A stretch of DNA of 64,000 bases, taken from the NCBI GenBank assembly GCA_020848545.1, contig JADLHZ010000033.1:1-64000 (forward strand), given 5' to 3'. The notes under the pieces are model-generated. The model ran no database searches, was not told where the DNA came from, and saw only the letters and a program-made list of their open reading frames with translations. The position numbers and the translations under genes are program-made. Of this stretch, positions 34,887-42,719 are shown piece by piece. Numbering within the stretch: the first letter of the stretch is position 1; each line of letters opens with the position of its first letter. This DNA comes from Deltaproteobacteria bacterium (GTDB taxonomy: Bacteria > Myxococcota > JADLHZ01).

Positions 34887-35996
34887 ATGTCCGATCCCAC
34901 CGGCACACCGCTCGGCAAGCTCCTCGACCTCCACGGCGCCGAGCTCGAGCACGCGAATCGCTACCTCGTCAGCCAAGTCGTCGGCGAAGGCGGCATGGCC
35001 AAGGTCCTTCACGCCTGGGACGCGCACCTGCGCCGCAACGTCGCCGTCAAGGTCATGACCTCGGCGACCGGAGACGACGATCGCAAGCGCTTCAACCGCG
35101 AGGCGCGCGTGCTCGCGTCGCTGCGCCACCCGGGCGTCGTGCAGCTCGTCGACTACTCCGGGCCGGACGCGCAGCGGCAGTACCTCGTGATGGAGCTGCT
35201 CGAGGGCCAGACGCTCACCGTCCACGTTGCCAGAAAGCCGCTTCCCGAGCCGGCGCTCACGGCGCTCGCCTATCTGCTCATCGAGGCGCTCCGGCCCGCG
35301 CACGAGAGCGGCATCGTCCATCGCGACATCAAGCCGGACAACGTGTTCTTGGAGCCGGGCGGCCGCGTCGTGCTCATCGACTTCGGCCTCGCCAAGGGCA
35401 CGCTGCTCACCGCCAAGCGCAACACCTTCCTCGCCGGCGCCACGAAGATGCTAGGCACGCCCGAGTACAGCTGCCCCGAAGTGCTCGCCAGCGCGCCGCT
35501 CGTCGTGCAGTCGGACTTCTTCTCCCTCGGCTCCACGCTCTACTTCGCCGCTACCGGCGCGCCTCCGTTTCAGAGCGAGAAGATCTTGGAGCTCGTCAAT
35601 ATGATCGTGTCGAAGCCGCACGTACCGCTCGCCCAGAAGGGCTTCGGCGCGGAGCTGTCGGCGGTGATCGACGCGATGTTGCAAAAGGGCCCGGACGATC
35701 GCCCGGCGTCGGCCAAGGCGTTGCTCGCGATGCTCGAACCGCTGCTCAAGCGAACAGGGAACATTTCTCCGCAACAGGCGATCGCCGAGTATCTCGGCAC
35801 CGCGAACGACACCGTCATCACGCGTGCGCCGCCAACGCGCGTGGGCGGCAAAGAAGAGATCGGCCAAGTGCCACGGCCAGGTGCCACGGCCACGGATGGG
35901 CCCGCGATCGCGAGCCGCGTGGGCCCGGCGCTCATCGGCGCCGGCGTCGGCTTCGCGGACGGCGACCTGACGGCGCTGATGGCGGCAAAGCACTGA
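34887..35996 (+). CDS. Serine/threonine protein kinase
   Basis: A 369-aa Hanks-type kinase, soluble (no membrane helix). Motifs in order: glycine loop VGEGGMAKV near 34, the VAVKVM lysine, catalytic loop HRDIKPDN, DFGLAKG, and the P+1 loop GTPEYSCPEV where the usual APE reads CPE. The kinase core ends near 290; the last 75 residues are an Ala/Pro/Gly tail. Start 4 bp after the barrel-protein stop suggests translational coupling, so the kinase may phosphorylate a partner connected to that envelope protein. The 3' 65 bp overlap the coding end of the opposite-strand XRE gene. Confidence 0.92.
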   Translation: MSDPTGTPLGKLLDLHGAELEHANRYLVSQVVGEGGMAKVLHAWDAHLRRNVAVKVMTSATGDDDRKRFNREARVLASLRHPGVVQLVDYSGPDAQRQYLVMELLEGQTLTVHVARKPLPEPALTALAYLLIEALRPAHESGIVHRDIKPDNVFLEPGGRVVLIDFGLAKGTLLTAKRNTFLAGATKMLGTPEYSCPEVLASAPLVVQSDFFSLGSTLYFAATGAPPFQSEKILELVNMIVSKPHVPLAQKGFGAELSAVIDAMLQKGPDDRPASAKALLAMLEPLLKRTGNISPQQAIAEYLGTANDTVITRAPPTRVGGKEEIGQVPRPGATATDGPAIASRVGPALIGAGVGFADGDLTALMAAKH

Positions 35997-36294
35997 GCGC
36001 GACCTCGAACGCGAGCCCTTCCCGCGCGAGCCAATCCTCGACCGCGAAGCCGATGATCACCTCTTCGTCGTAGCCGAGCGCCTTGGCGATCTGCGACGCC
36101 TGCGCCGGCATCAAGACGCGCCGATCTGCCTCGAGATCACAGACGACCCCGCGGCGAAGACCGAGCTTCCGCGCGAGCTCGGCTTGCGACAACCCCTCGA
36201 ACATGCGCAGCGCCGACACCAGGCGCCCGAGGCTCTTCTCCTTGCCGCGCAGCCCCGAGAGGAAGCGCAACGCTTTCTTCCGTTCCGACTCCAT
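35932..36294 (-). CDS. XRE-family helix-turn-helix regulator
   Basis: A 120-aa protein. The XRE (Cro/C1-type) helix-turn-helix lies at about 33-70: LSQAELARKLGLRRGVVCDLEADRR, followed by MPAQASQIAKALG. Upstream is a basic helical segment (residues 1-30), and downstream a helix (DEEVIIGFAVEDWL) and a very basic tail (GRRPRSRRRRR). Such small regulators often bind their own promoter. A perfect TGTACAC/GTGTACA palindrome lies 10 bp upstream of the start and 50 bp upstream of the divergent helical-protein operon. The last third overlaps the kinase gene's 3' end on the other strand, an unusual but common consequence of dense packing. Confidence 0.85.
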   Translation of the reverse strand: MESERKKALRFLSGLRGKEKSLGRLVSALRMFEGLSQAELARKLGLRRGVVCDLEADRRVLMPAQASQIAKALGYDEEVIIGFAVEDWLAREGLAFEVALSALPPSAPSGRRPRSRRRRR

Positions 36295-36304
36295 GTTCGT
36301 CGAT

Positions 36305-36325
36305 TGTACACACGGAAAGTGTACA
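36305..36325. promoter_or_regulatory. Perfect operator-like palindrome TGTACAC-N7-GTGTACA
   Basis: TGTACAC (36305-36311) and GTGTACA (36319-36325) are exact complements separated by 7 bp (centres 14 bp apart). It sits between the divergent XRE regulator (start 36294) and the helical-protein operon (start 36376), so one site could control both. Sites of this spacing fit a dimeric helix-turn-helix repressor. Confidence 0.65.
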
Positions 36326-36375
36326 CGCCCGTCGATTCCTCATCCGCGGCGGCGTTTCTCGTTTATGCTCCCGCC

Positions 36376-38382
36376 ATGTCGGTCAACGAAGTCAAAGGTC
36401 CGAAGCCGCAGATCGCCAGCACGAAGCCGGGCACGACGGCGCCGCTGCAACCGCAAAAGCAAATCGATCCGCTCACGCTGCGCGCGCTGCAGAGCGTGGC
36501 GGCGTCCGAGATCGCCGAGCTCGGCGCCATGGTGCAAGACAGCGTCAAAGGGCTGCAAGCGCGCGCGGAGATGACGCCGCTCGACAGCACGGTCAACGTG
36601 GAGGGCCTCAAAGAGAAGGTGCTCGAAGCGTTCACCGCGTTGAAAGAGAAGTACCTCAGTGAGTCGCCGAAGGGCGCGCCGGGCGATCGCCTGCCTTTCC
36701 CCGAGCTCGCGGTGGTGCCGGCCGATCTCGAGACGATCGCGGCCTTCCTTCCGCCCGAGGGTGCCGCGACGGACAACAAAGATCTGCGCCTCGCGCTCGA
36801 CGCGGTCACCGACGCGGCGTGGACGAAGGTGCTCGACAAAGCCACGGCGCCGCCGGATCCGAATTCGGCGGTCATGCAGATGCTGTCGTCGCCCCAGGGC
36901 AAAGCGCAGGCCGCGCTGCTCGGGCCGCTGATGGGGAAGCTGCACGCGTCGCTCGGCATCGCGAAGGGCCCGGATGGAAAGGCCAGCCTGCGCACGGTCG
37001 CCGACGCCGAGAAGCCGATGGCCGAGGGCGACGTGAAGAAGCTGGCCGACGGCGCGACCAAGCTCCTCGGCAGCCTGCCGGGCGGCTTCGACTTCGCGAC
37101 GATGGATCTGAACGCCGCGATCGCGATCATGTTCATGTTGATCAGCAAGGACGCCGACAACGACCTGCGCGAGATGATGAAGGAGATGAAGATCAAGCTG
37201 AACGAGAAGCGGCTCAAGCGTGACGAGCTGCGCCTCTTGAAGGAGGATCGTCAGACGCTCTCGGACCTCGTGCGTGCCGAGTTCATTGAGCTGAAGAACA
37301 GCGGCGCGCTGCGTGAGGGCGTCACAGTCGAGGACTATGAGAAGTTCAGGAAGGTCGCGTGGGGCGAGGCGAAGCGCGTCGACAATGAAGTGCGCCTCTC
37401 GCCGGGCAAGCTCTGCGATCCGTCGCCGCCGACCGAGCTTCCGCCGACGCTCGCGGCGCCGCTCGGCGGTGAGGCGCCGAAGGATGAGGTGAAGCGCCTG
37501 ATCAGCGACGGGGAAGGCGACGGCAGCAGCTCGATGCGCTTCGCGGTGGACATCAAGCCGAGCTCGAATCCGCTCGCCCGTCCCGAGGTCGGCGAGGCCG
37601 CCGCGACGATCAACGATGCGGCGGCCGTGAAGGCGACTGACACAAGCATCAAGAGTCAGCCGCTGAGCGATCGCACCGGGATCTCGGAAGCGTCGCTCGT
37701 CGCGCTCCGCAACGCCTACAACGCGAACTACAAGGGCGAGGCGCCGAGCTTCGAAGGGTGGCTGAAGAAGCTCGGCTTCGCGGTCTCGACACCCTTCGCT
37801 GCCGGCGCGCGCGACGTGTACATGAACCTGAAGCGCCTGGGCGAGATCGCGAGCGTCCCGGCGAAGCCGGCCACGTCTTCCATCGACCTCGGCTTCGGCA
37901 TGAGCATGCCGGTCCCGGATCCTTTCTTCGGCATCCGCATCGAGGGCCTCTCTGAAACGGATCTCGCTCGCATGCGCGCCGAGGCCGCAGCGGCAAAGCC
38001 GTACAAGCCGAAGATCGGCGGCGCCGAGGCGAAGCCGTACAAGCCGAAGATCGGCGGCGCGGAGGATACCGCGCCGCCGGCAACGGGCTCAGGCTCAGGC
38101 GGCGCGCCGCCGGCCGGAACGTCTTCGGGGCCGCCGCCGAAGCCGTACGTCGACAAGCAAAGCGCGCCGGCCGGCATGCGCCACAGCGGCACGTTGAGCA
38201 AGCTCGACAGCGACATCTCGGCGCTCGACGACGCCTTGCAGACGATGGGCGATCAGACGCAGCAAGATCAGGTGAGGATGCAGCTGCTGATGGAGCGCCG
38301 GCAAAAGGCGCTCGAGATGCTCTCGAACCTGATCAAGAAGAGCGCCGAGACCCAGGGCAACATCATCGCGAATCTCAAGTAA
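36376..38382 (+). CDS. Large helical protein A, translocator-like (EspA/SseB-like architecture)
   Basis: A 668-aa protein with no signal peptide. Most of it is predicted helix. A hydrophobic helix (DLNAAIAIMFMLIS, residues 244-257) is followed by a charged amphipathic stretch (NDLREMMKEMKIKLNEKRLKR) ending near 310. A Pro/Gly-rich linker near 535-590 holds a tandem 12-residue repeat KPYKPKIGGAEA. The last 70 residues form a coiled coil (ALQTMGDQTQQDQVRMQLLMERRQKALEMLSNLIKK) shared with the next protein. A hydrophobic helix, a charged helix and a C-terminal coiled coil is the layout of T3SS filament and pore translocators (EspA/SseB, YopB/D groups). The chaperone-like gene two positions downstream supports secretion. 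Family membership is inferred, not verified. Confidence 0.55.
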   Translation: MSVNEVKGPKPQIASTKPGTTAPLQPQKQIDPLTLRALQSVAASEIAELGAMVQDSVKGLQARAEMTPLDSTVNVEGLKEKVLEAFTALKEKYLSESPKGAPGDRLPFPELAVVPADLETIAAFLPPEGAATDNKDLRLALDAVTDAAWTKVLDKATAPPDPNSAVMQMLSSPQGKAQAALLGPLMGKLHASLGIAKGPDGKASLRTVADAEKPMAEGDVKKLADGATKLLGSLPGGFDFATMDLNAAIAIMFMLISKDADNDLREMMKEMKIKLNEKRLKRDELRLLKEDRQTLSDLVRAEFIELKNSGALREGVTVEDYEKFRKVAWGEAKRVDNEVRLSPGKLCDPSPPTELPPTLAAPLGGEAPKDEVKRLISDGEGDGSSSMRFAVDIKPSSNPLARPEVGEAAATINDAAAVKATDTSIKSQPLSDRTGISEASLVALRNAYNANYKGEAPSFEGWLKKLGFAVSTPFAAGARDVYMNLKRLGEIASVPAKPATSSIDLGFGMSMPVPDPFFGIRIEGLSETDLARMRAEAAAAKPYKPKIGGAEAKPYKPKIGGAEDTAPPATGSGSGGAPPAGTSSGPPPKPYVDKQSAPAGMRHSGTLSKLDSDISALDDALQTMGDQTQQDQVRMQLLMERRQKALEMLSNLIKKSAETQGNIIANLK

Positions 38383-38392
38383 GGAGCGCGTC

Positions 38393-41311
38393 GTGGAAAT
38401 CCGATCGACACCGAAGAACATCCCCGCCGCGGCCGACGCGTCGCGCCCGAAAGAAGACGGCGCCGAGGTCAGCAAGAACGAGAACTCGGCGACCGGCGGC
38501 AAGGAAGCGAAGGTCGCCGCAGAGAAGCGCGAGGACGCGAAGGTCGCCGGCGACGGTAAGGCGACGATCGCGGCGACCGAGCAGCCGAAGGTGACCGACG
38601 TCGTGGTGAAGAGCGAGGCCGGTGCCCTCGTCGCGTCGCTGCTGCAGGCGGTCGGCAAACAAGGCGAGCTCCCCGTGAGCGCGGGATCGTCCGCCGCGGG
38701 GCTCGAAGCGTTTACGCAGCTGAAGGAGCTGCTCGGCGCGCCGAAGGCGAACGTACCGGATGGACTGCGCCTGCGCGACACGGCCGGCGAAGGCTACGAC
38801 GTCGTCCTCTCGCCAGAGACGATGAGCTTCTTCGCGAGCGTCACGACCACGAGCGATGGCGGCGTCAGCGTGGACGGCGGCGCCATGAGGGCGATCTTGG
38901 AGCAGTCCGGGATCACACTGGAAGCGCAGTCGTGGACCGGAAACGCAACGACGGAGAAGGGCAAGGCCGCCGAGCTGCGCGCGACGCTGCAAAAGTACGG
39001 CGCGCTCGTCGAGAAGTTCTTCACCAAGCACACCGAGCTTTCGCCGCAGGCGCTGCTCGAGAAGCAGCCGACCGCCGTCGTCGTCGCGTTGCAGAAAGCG
39101 ATGCCGCAGATCTTGGATACGCTGCGCGCCACGTTCAAGGAGATCGACGGGCAGCTGAAAGGGAAAAGCAACGACGCCGAAATCGTGATCCCGAGCCGCC
39201 TCGTGGTGGAGGCCGAAGCGAGGTTTCAGCCCGTGCTCGAAGCCGCCGGTGCAAACGAGAAGGCCCTCGCCGCGCTGAAGAGTGATCCGCAAAAGTTCGC
39301 GACCTTTCAAACAGCGTTGCGCCAGCGCCGTGAGACCGGAAAGCTCGACGGGGTGCCGGCAGACATCGCCAAGGTCGTGCGTGACGTGGCCCCGTTCTCT
39401 GAAGAAAAAGGCTCGATGCGTACGGTGACGGACGCGGCGGCGCGAAGTGAGAGCATTGCCGACCAGTCCTTCGACGACGTCATCGCAGGCGGCGACATCG
39501 AGGCGCTCATCTATTGGATCATGAACCAAGTCGCCGACGACGCGACGAGCGAGCTGCGCGACATCATGAAGGAGATGAAGAAGTCGCTCGACGCCAAGAA
39601 GGTGCAGCGCGAGAAGATTCAGAAGATGAAGTCGGAGCAAGCGCGGATCGACATCGAGACGCGCAAAGAGTTCAACGATCTCGCCGGCGCCGGCCTGCTC
39701 GCCAAGGAGACCACCTATGAAGACTACAAAGCGTGGCGGCCGGTGCAGCGCTCGGAAGACGGCTCGGCGCAGCTGAAGCCCATCGAGACGAAGGACATCC
39801 CCGTGCTCTTGCGTGAAGGTCGCCCGGCAGTCGCCGACGCTACCGGCGAAACGACGCCGGTCTCGTTCAAAGGGCTCAAGCCGGACTACGCGAAGCTCCT
39901 CGCGGAAAAATATGGCGTCTCACCCGGCGACATCCAAGCGCTCTACGCGCTTTGGGATCACAACCCCGCGTATGGCGTCGGGCCGAAGCAGATCGCCGTG
40001 GTGACCGGACACACCCTCGCCGACTTCCAAGACTTCCTCACCGGTAAGCCCGGCTACGGCGCCAAGCTGAAGGAAGGAGACAAGGCCGGCAATCAGAAGC
40101 GCCTCGAGGAGATCCTCAAAGACGTCGCAGCGACGGGCCAGAAGACCGACGCGATGATCCTCGTGGCGAAGATCGTGTTGCCCGACACGCCGGCAGCCGA
40201 TCCCAACACGATCATGGTCGACGGGGTCCCGGTGAGTCGCCATCCTCGCGCGAGCGACTTGGATGCGATGGACGATGCCAAGCTGAAGGGGCTCTACGAA
40301 GCGCTGCGCGCCGAGATCAAGGGCAACACGCTGCCGAGCTTCGACGAGTTCAAGGCAATGATGTGCGAGTATATCAAGGCGGTTTGCCATGGCGGCGGCC
40401 AGCGTCTCAACGACGCGTGCGAGGCGATCGAGACGGCGTTCGGCAAGGCCGGAGGGGTGCTCCTTCAGGGCGTGATGGCCGAGATGCGCGAGCGCGTCTT
40501 GCAGACCTTCGTCAAAGCCGTCAACGACAAGGATCTGAAGACGCTGCGTGAAACCCTCGGCCTCAGCGTCCAAGAAATTCCACCATTTGGTGGGGTTGGA
40601 TCGAGCGGCATTCCGGGCTCAGGCGGCTTGGGCGGCTTGGGCGACGATACGTCGGGCTTCGGATCGCCTGGCAGCTTTTACTGCATCGAAGGGTGGACGA
40701 CCATCGGCTACGATGCTCAGTTCAACGAAGACTGGGCGCAGAGAGGCAAGGGCAGCCCCTCGGCATGGACGCCGAAGATGAACCTCGGTCCCGAGGCGAA
40801 GACGCTGAAGGCCAATCTGGACTCCGACTACACGAGCTTCGTGCAGGGCAAAGACGGCGGCAAATCTGGGAGCGAACCGCCGCCACCACCACCGCCGCCG
40901 AAGAAGTCGTTCGAGACGCAGTTCGCAACGCAGTGGTCCGCGCAGCGCGATCAAGACAAGCAGGACCAGGCAGTCGCGGCGCACAACAAAGCGGAGGCCG
41001 AGAAACGCAAGAAGGAGAAGACCGACGCGACCGAAGGCGCGCTCGGCAGCTCTGCGGGTGGCGCGATCGTGGTCAACGAAGACGGCACGAGCGCCGACGG
41101 CCGCCGCTGGCAGACCGGAACCGCCGCGAGCTTCGCCGCCGACATCGACAAAGCCAAAGACGATCTCGACAGCATGGGCGAGCAGTCCGAGCTGATGCAG
41201 ACGCGCTTGCAGCTCTACATGGACCGCCGTGCCAAGGCGATGGAGACGCTCTCCAACGTGATGAAGAAGATGGCGCAAACCTCTGAAGTGATCATCGGGA
41301 ACATGAAATGA
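38393..41311 (+). CDS. Large helical protein B, paralogue of protein A, translocator-like
   Basis: A 972-aa protein, GTG start with AAGGAGC upstream, 10 bp after protein A. It aligns with A at two places: the hydrophobic plus charged helix (DIEALIYWIMNQVADD, from residue 368, then RDIMKEMKKSLDAKK) and the C-terminal coiled coil (residues about 913-972, LDSMGEQSELMQTRLQLYMDRR and METLSNVMKKM). Additional segments include a Gly-rich stretch near 750-765 and an eight-Pro run (829-836). There is no signal peptide. The chaperone-like gene overlaps its stop by 4 bp (ATGA), so product and chaperone are made together, as is usual for secreted translocators. The size exceeds typical T3SS translocators. 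Confidence 0.55.
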   Translation: MEIRSTPKNIPAAADASRPKEDGAEVSKNENSATGGKEAKVAAEKREDAKVAGDGKATIAATEQPKVTDVVVKSEAGALVASLLQAVGKQGELPVSAGSSAAGLEAFTQLKELLGAPKANVPDGLRLRDTAGEGYDVVLSPETMSFFASVTTTSDGGVSVDGGAMRAILEQSGITLEAQSWTGNATTEKGKAAELRATLQKYGALVEKFFTKHTELSPQALLEKQPTAVVVALQKAMPQILDTLRATFKEIDGQLKGKSNDAEIVIPSRLVVEAEARFQPVLEAAGANEKALAALKSDPQKFATFQTALRQRRETGKLDGVPADIAKVVRDVAPFSEEKGSMRTVTDAAARSESIADQSFDDVIAGGDIEALIYWIMNQVADDATSELRDIMKEMKKSLDAKKVQREKIQKMKSEQARIDIETRKEFNDLAGAGLLAKETTYEDYKAWRPVQRSEDGSAQLKPIETKDIPVLLREGRPAVADATGETTPVSFKGLKPDYAKLLAEKYGVSPGDIQALYALWDHNPAYGVGPKQIAVVTGHTLADFQDFLTGKPGYGAKLKEGDKAGNQKRLEEILKDVAATGQKTDAMILVAKIVLPDTPAADPNTIMVDGVPVSRHPRASDLDAMDDAKLKGLYEALRAEIKGNTLPSFDEFKAMMCEYIKAVCHGGGQRLNDACEAIETAFGKAGGVLLQGVMAEMRERVLQTFVKAVNDKDLKTLRETLGLSVQEIPPFGGVGSSGIPGSGGLGGLGDDTSGFGSPGSFYCIEGWTTIGYDAQFNEDWAQRGKGSPSAWTPKMNLGPEAKTLKANLDSDYTSFVQGKDGGKSGSEPPPPPPPPKKSFETQFATQWSAQRDQDKQDQAVAAHNKAEAEKRKKEKTDATEGALGSSAGGAIVVNEDGTSADGRRWQTGTAASFAADIDKAKDDLDSMGEQSELMQTRLQLYMDRRAKAMETLSNVMKKMAQTSEVIIGNMK

Positions 41312-41706
41312 GCAAGCCAACGCCCGCTGACGCCCCAAAGCTCGCATCCCTCGCACACGCCGTCGCCGCCGACGGAGACTTCGGCGCCGCACAGGCCGCC
41401 GCGCAGATGGCGACGACTGCTGATCCCAAGTGCTTCGACGCGTGGGTGATGCTCGGCCTCGCACACGCCAAGCAGAACAAGCCGTCGCGTGCGGCGCCTT
41501 GCTTCGTGAAGGCGCTCGAATTGCGGCCCGACGACGTCGCCTGCTGGACCGATCTCGGCGAATGCTTGACGATGCTCATGGACTATCCGCGCGCCGCCGC
41601 GGCCTTCCGCCAGGCGATGCTCCTCGATCCGAACGCAGATCATCCGAGCGGCCGGCGCGCGCGCGCAGTCGTCGGGCGGACGATCGCGTTGCTCAGGAAG
41701 GGATGA
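41308..41706 (+). CDS. TPR protein resembling LcrH/SycD-type secretion chaperone (first copy)
   Basis: A 132-aa protein made of about three tetratricopeptide repeats: ASLAHAVAADGDFGAAQAAAQMA, FDAWVMLGLAHAKQNKPSRAAPCFVKALEL, and ACWTDLGECLTMLMDYPRAAAAFRQAMLL. Length, repeat number and acidic/hydrophobic groove match class II T3SS chaperones (LcrH/SycD/SicA) that bind translocators in the cytoplasm. The ATG overlaps the stop of protein B. A paralogue lies convergently just downstream, with the same ending GRRARAxxGRTIALLxKG. Other small TPR proteins look similar, so the assignment rests on context as well as size. Confidence 0.65.
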   Translation: MSKPTPADAPKLASLAHAVAADGDFGAAQAAAQMATTADPKCFDAWVMLGLAHAKQNKPSRAAPCFVKALELRPDDVACWTDLGECLTMLMDYPRAAAAFRQAMLLDPNADHPSGRRARAVVGRTIALLRKG

Positions 41707-41766
41707 CCGGCTCGGGGAGCCAAGCCGCGACCTCGTTCATCCTTTCTTCAGCAGGGCGATCGTGCG
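41677..41766. repeat. Inverted paralogous gene ends forming a long hairpin
   Basis: The last 30 bases of the first chaperone-like gene (41677-41706) and the complement of the last 30 of the second (41737-41766) match at 24 of 30 positions, with weaker pairing extending outward. They are separated by 30 bp. This is a consequence of two paralogues in convergent orientation; a transcript running through would fold here and could stop polymerase in both directions. Confidence 0.7.
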
Positions 41767-42180
41767 GCCGATCAAGGCGCGCGCACGGCGGCCGGGCGGT
41801 GTTCTGCCGTCCTTGTCGAGCTCGCACGCGTTGCGCAGCGCTTCGGCCGCGAGCTCGTAGCGGCCCTTGTTCAGGTAGATCTCGCCGAGATCGACCCAGA
41901 CGCTGACGGCCTTCGGATCGATCTCGAGCGCCTTCAGAAACGCCGTCACCGCGAGGGCGTCGCGGCCCAAGCGTGCGCGCGCGATCCCGAGCGCGACCCA
42001 CGCGTAGAACGCGCGCCCGTCGACGAGCGTCGCCGCCGCGGCCGCCGCTTCCGCCGCGGCAAAGTCGCCGGCGTCGGCGAACGCGCGCGCGAGGCCGAGC
42101 AGCGTCGGCAGGTCCTGCACCGTGGCCTTGCGCGGCTCGCGCGGCTTCCTCTCGACCACGGCTTTCTTCGGATCGTTCAT
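41737..42180 (-). CDS. TPR protein resembling LcrH/SycD-type secretion chaperone (second copy)
   Basis: A 147-aa paralogue of the convergent neighbour, with an N-terminal basic extension (KKAVVERKPREPRK) and three TPR-like helix pairs (LPTLLGLARAFADAGDFAAAE, FYAWVALGIARARLGRDALAVTAFLKALE, SVWVDLGEIYLNKGRYELAAEAL) and the same C-terminal GRRARALIGRTIALLKKG. Its ATG overlaps the stop of the upstream gene by one base (TAATG), deciding the start and implying translational coupling. I infer it chaperones the 165-aa upstream product or one of the two large proteins. The basic tail distinguishes it from the first copy. Confidence 0.65.
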   Translation of the reverse strand: MNDPKKAVVERKPREPRKATVQDLPTLLGLARAFADAGDFAAAEAAAAAATLVDGRAFYAWVALGIARARLGRDALAVTAFLKALEIDPKAVSVWVDLGEIYLNKGRYELAAEALRNACELDKDGRTPPGRRARALIGRTIALLKKG

Positions 42181-42677
42181 TACTTCTTCTGCATCTTGCG
42201 CTCGATGACCTTGCGCGCGGAGAAGCCGATCACGTTGAAGAAGCCAGCTTGCATCTTCAGCATTTCTTGGGTCTGTGGGCTCGTCATGTTCGGATCGAGC
42301 TCGAGCATCACGTCGATCATGCGCTCGACGAGCTTCGGCGCGAGCTGCTTCTCTTCCTGGTCGAGCTTCTGCTTCTCGGCGGTGATGCGCTTCCTCTCGC
42401 TCTCGTACTTCTCTTTGGCCGAGAGGAAGAACTCGACGATGTCCTTCGGCTTTGCTTTGGGCGCTTCTTGCTGCGGCTGCGCCACGGTGCGCGACGCTTG
42501 CGCGGCCGAGAGCTCCTTCATGATGTCGACGGTGTCTTTGCCCTGCTTGATCGACGGGTTCAGCGCGATGGCCTTGCGCAGCATGTCCTCGTTGACGCCG
42601 ATCGCGGGCGCTTCCCGGCCGTCCAAGGTCGAACCCCACTCGTCGGCGGAGTCTTCAGTGTCGCCGGGTTTGGCCAT
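42180..42677 (-). CDS. Unknown 165-aa helical protein coupled to the second chaperone
   Basis: I do not recognise a family. The ATG at 42677 (TTG 42698 is an open alternative) opens a mostly helical protein. It has a Ser/Asp/Glu-rich N-terminus (GDTEDSADEWGS), a central region with SIKQGKDTVDIMKELSAAQ, then a strongly charged helix (AKEKYESERKRITAEKQKLDQEEKQL) and a C-terminal amphipathic segment ending in a basic VIERKMQKK. It has no signal or membrane span. The TAATG junction to the chaperone-like gene and its position between Lon and that chaperone suggest a substrate or regulator of the module. Confidence 0.5.
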   Translation of the reverse strand: MAKPGDTEDSADEWGSTLDGREAPAIGVNEDMLRKAIALNPSIKQGKDTVDIMKELSAAQASRTVAQPQQEAPKAKPKDIVEFFLSAKEKYESERKRITAEKQKLDQEEKQLAPKLVERMIDVMLELDPNMTSPQTQEMLKMQAGFFNVIGFSARKVIERKMQKK

Positions 42678-42719
42678 GCTGCAGAGGGTGTAGCGCAAAA
42701 GCCGGAAGGACGCAGGAAA

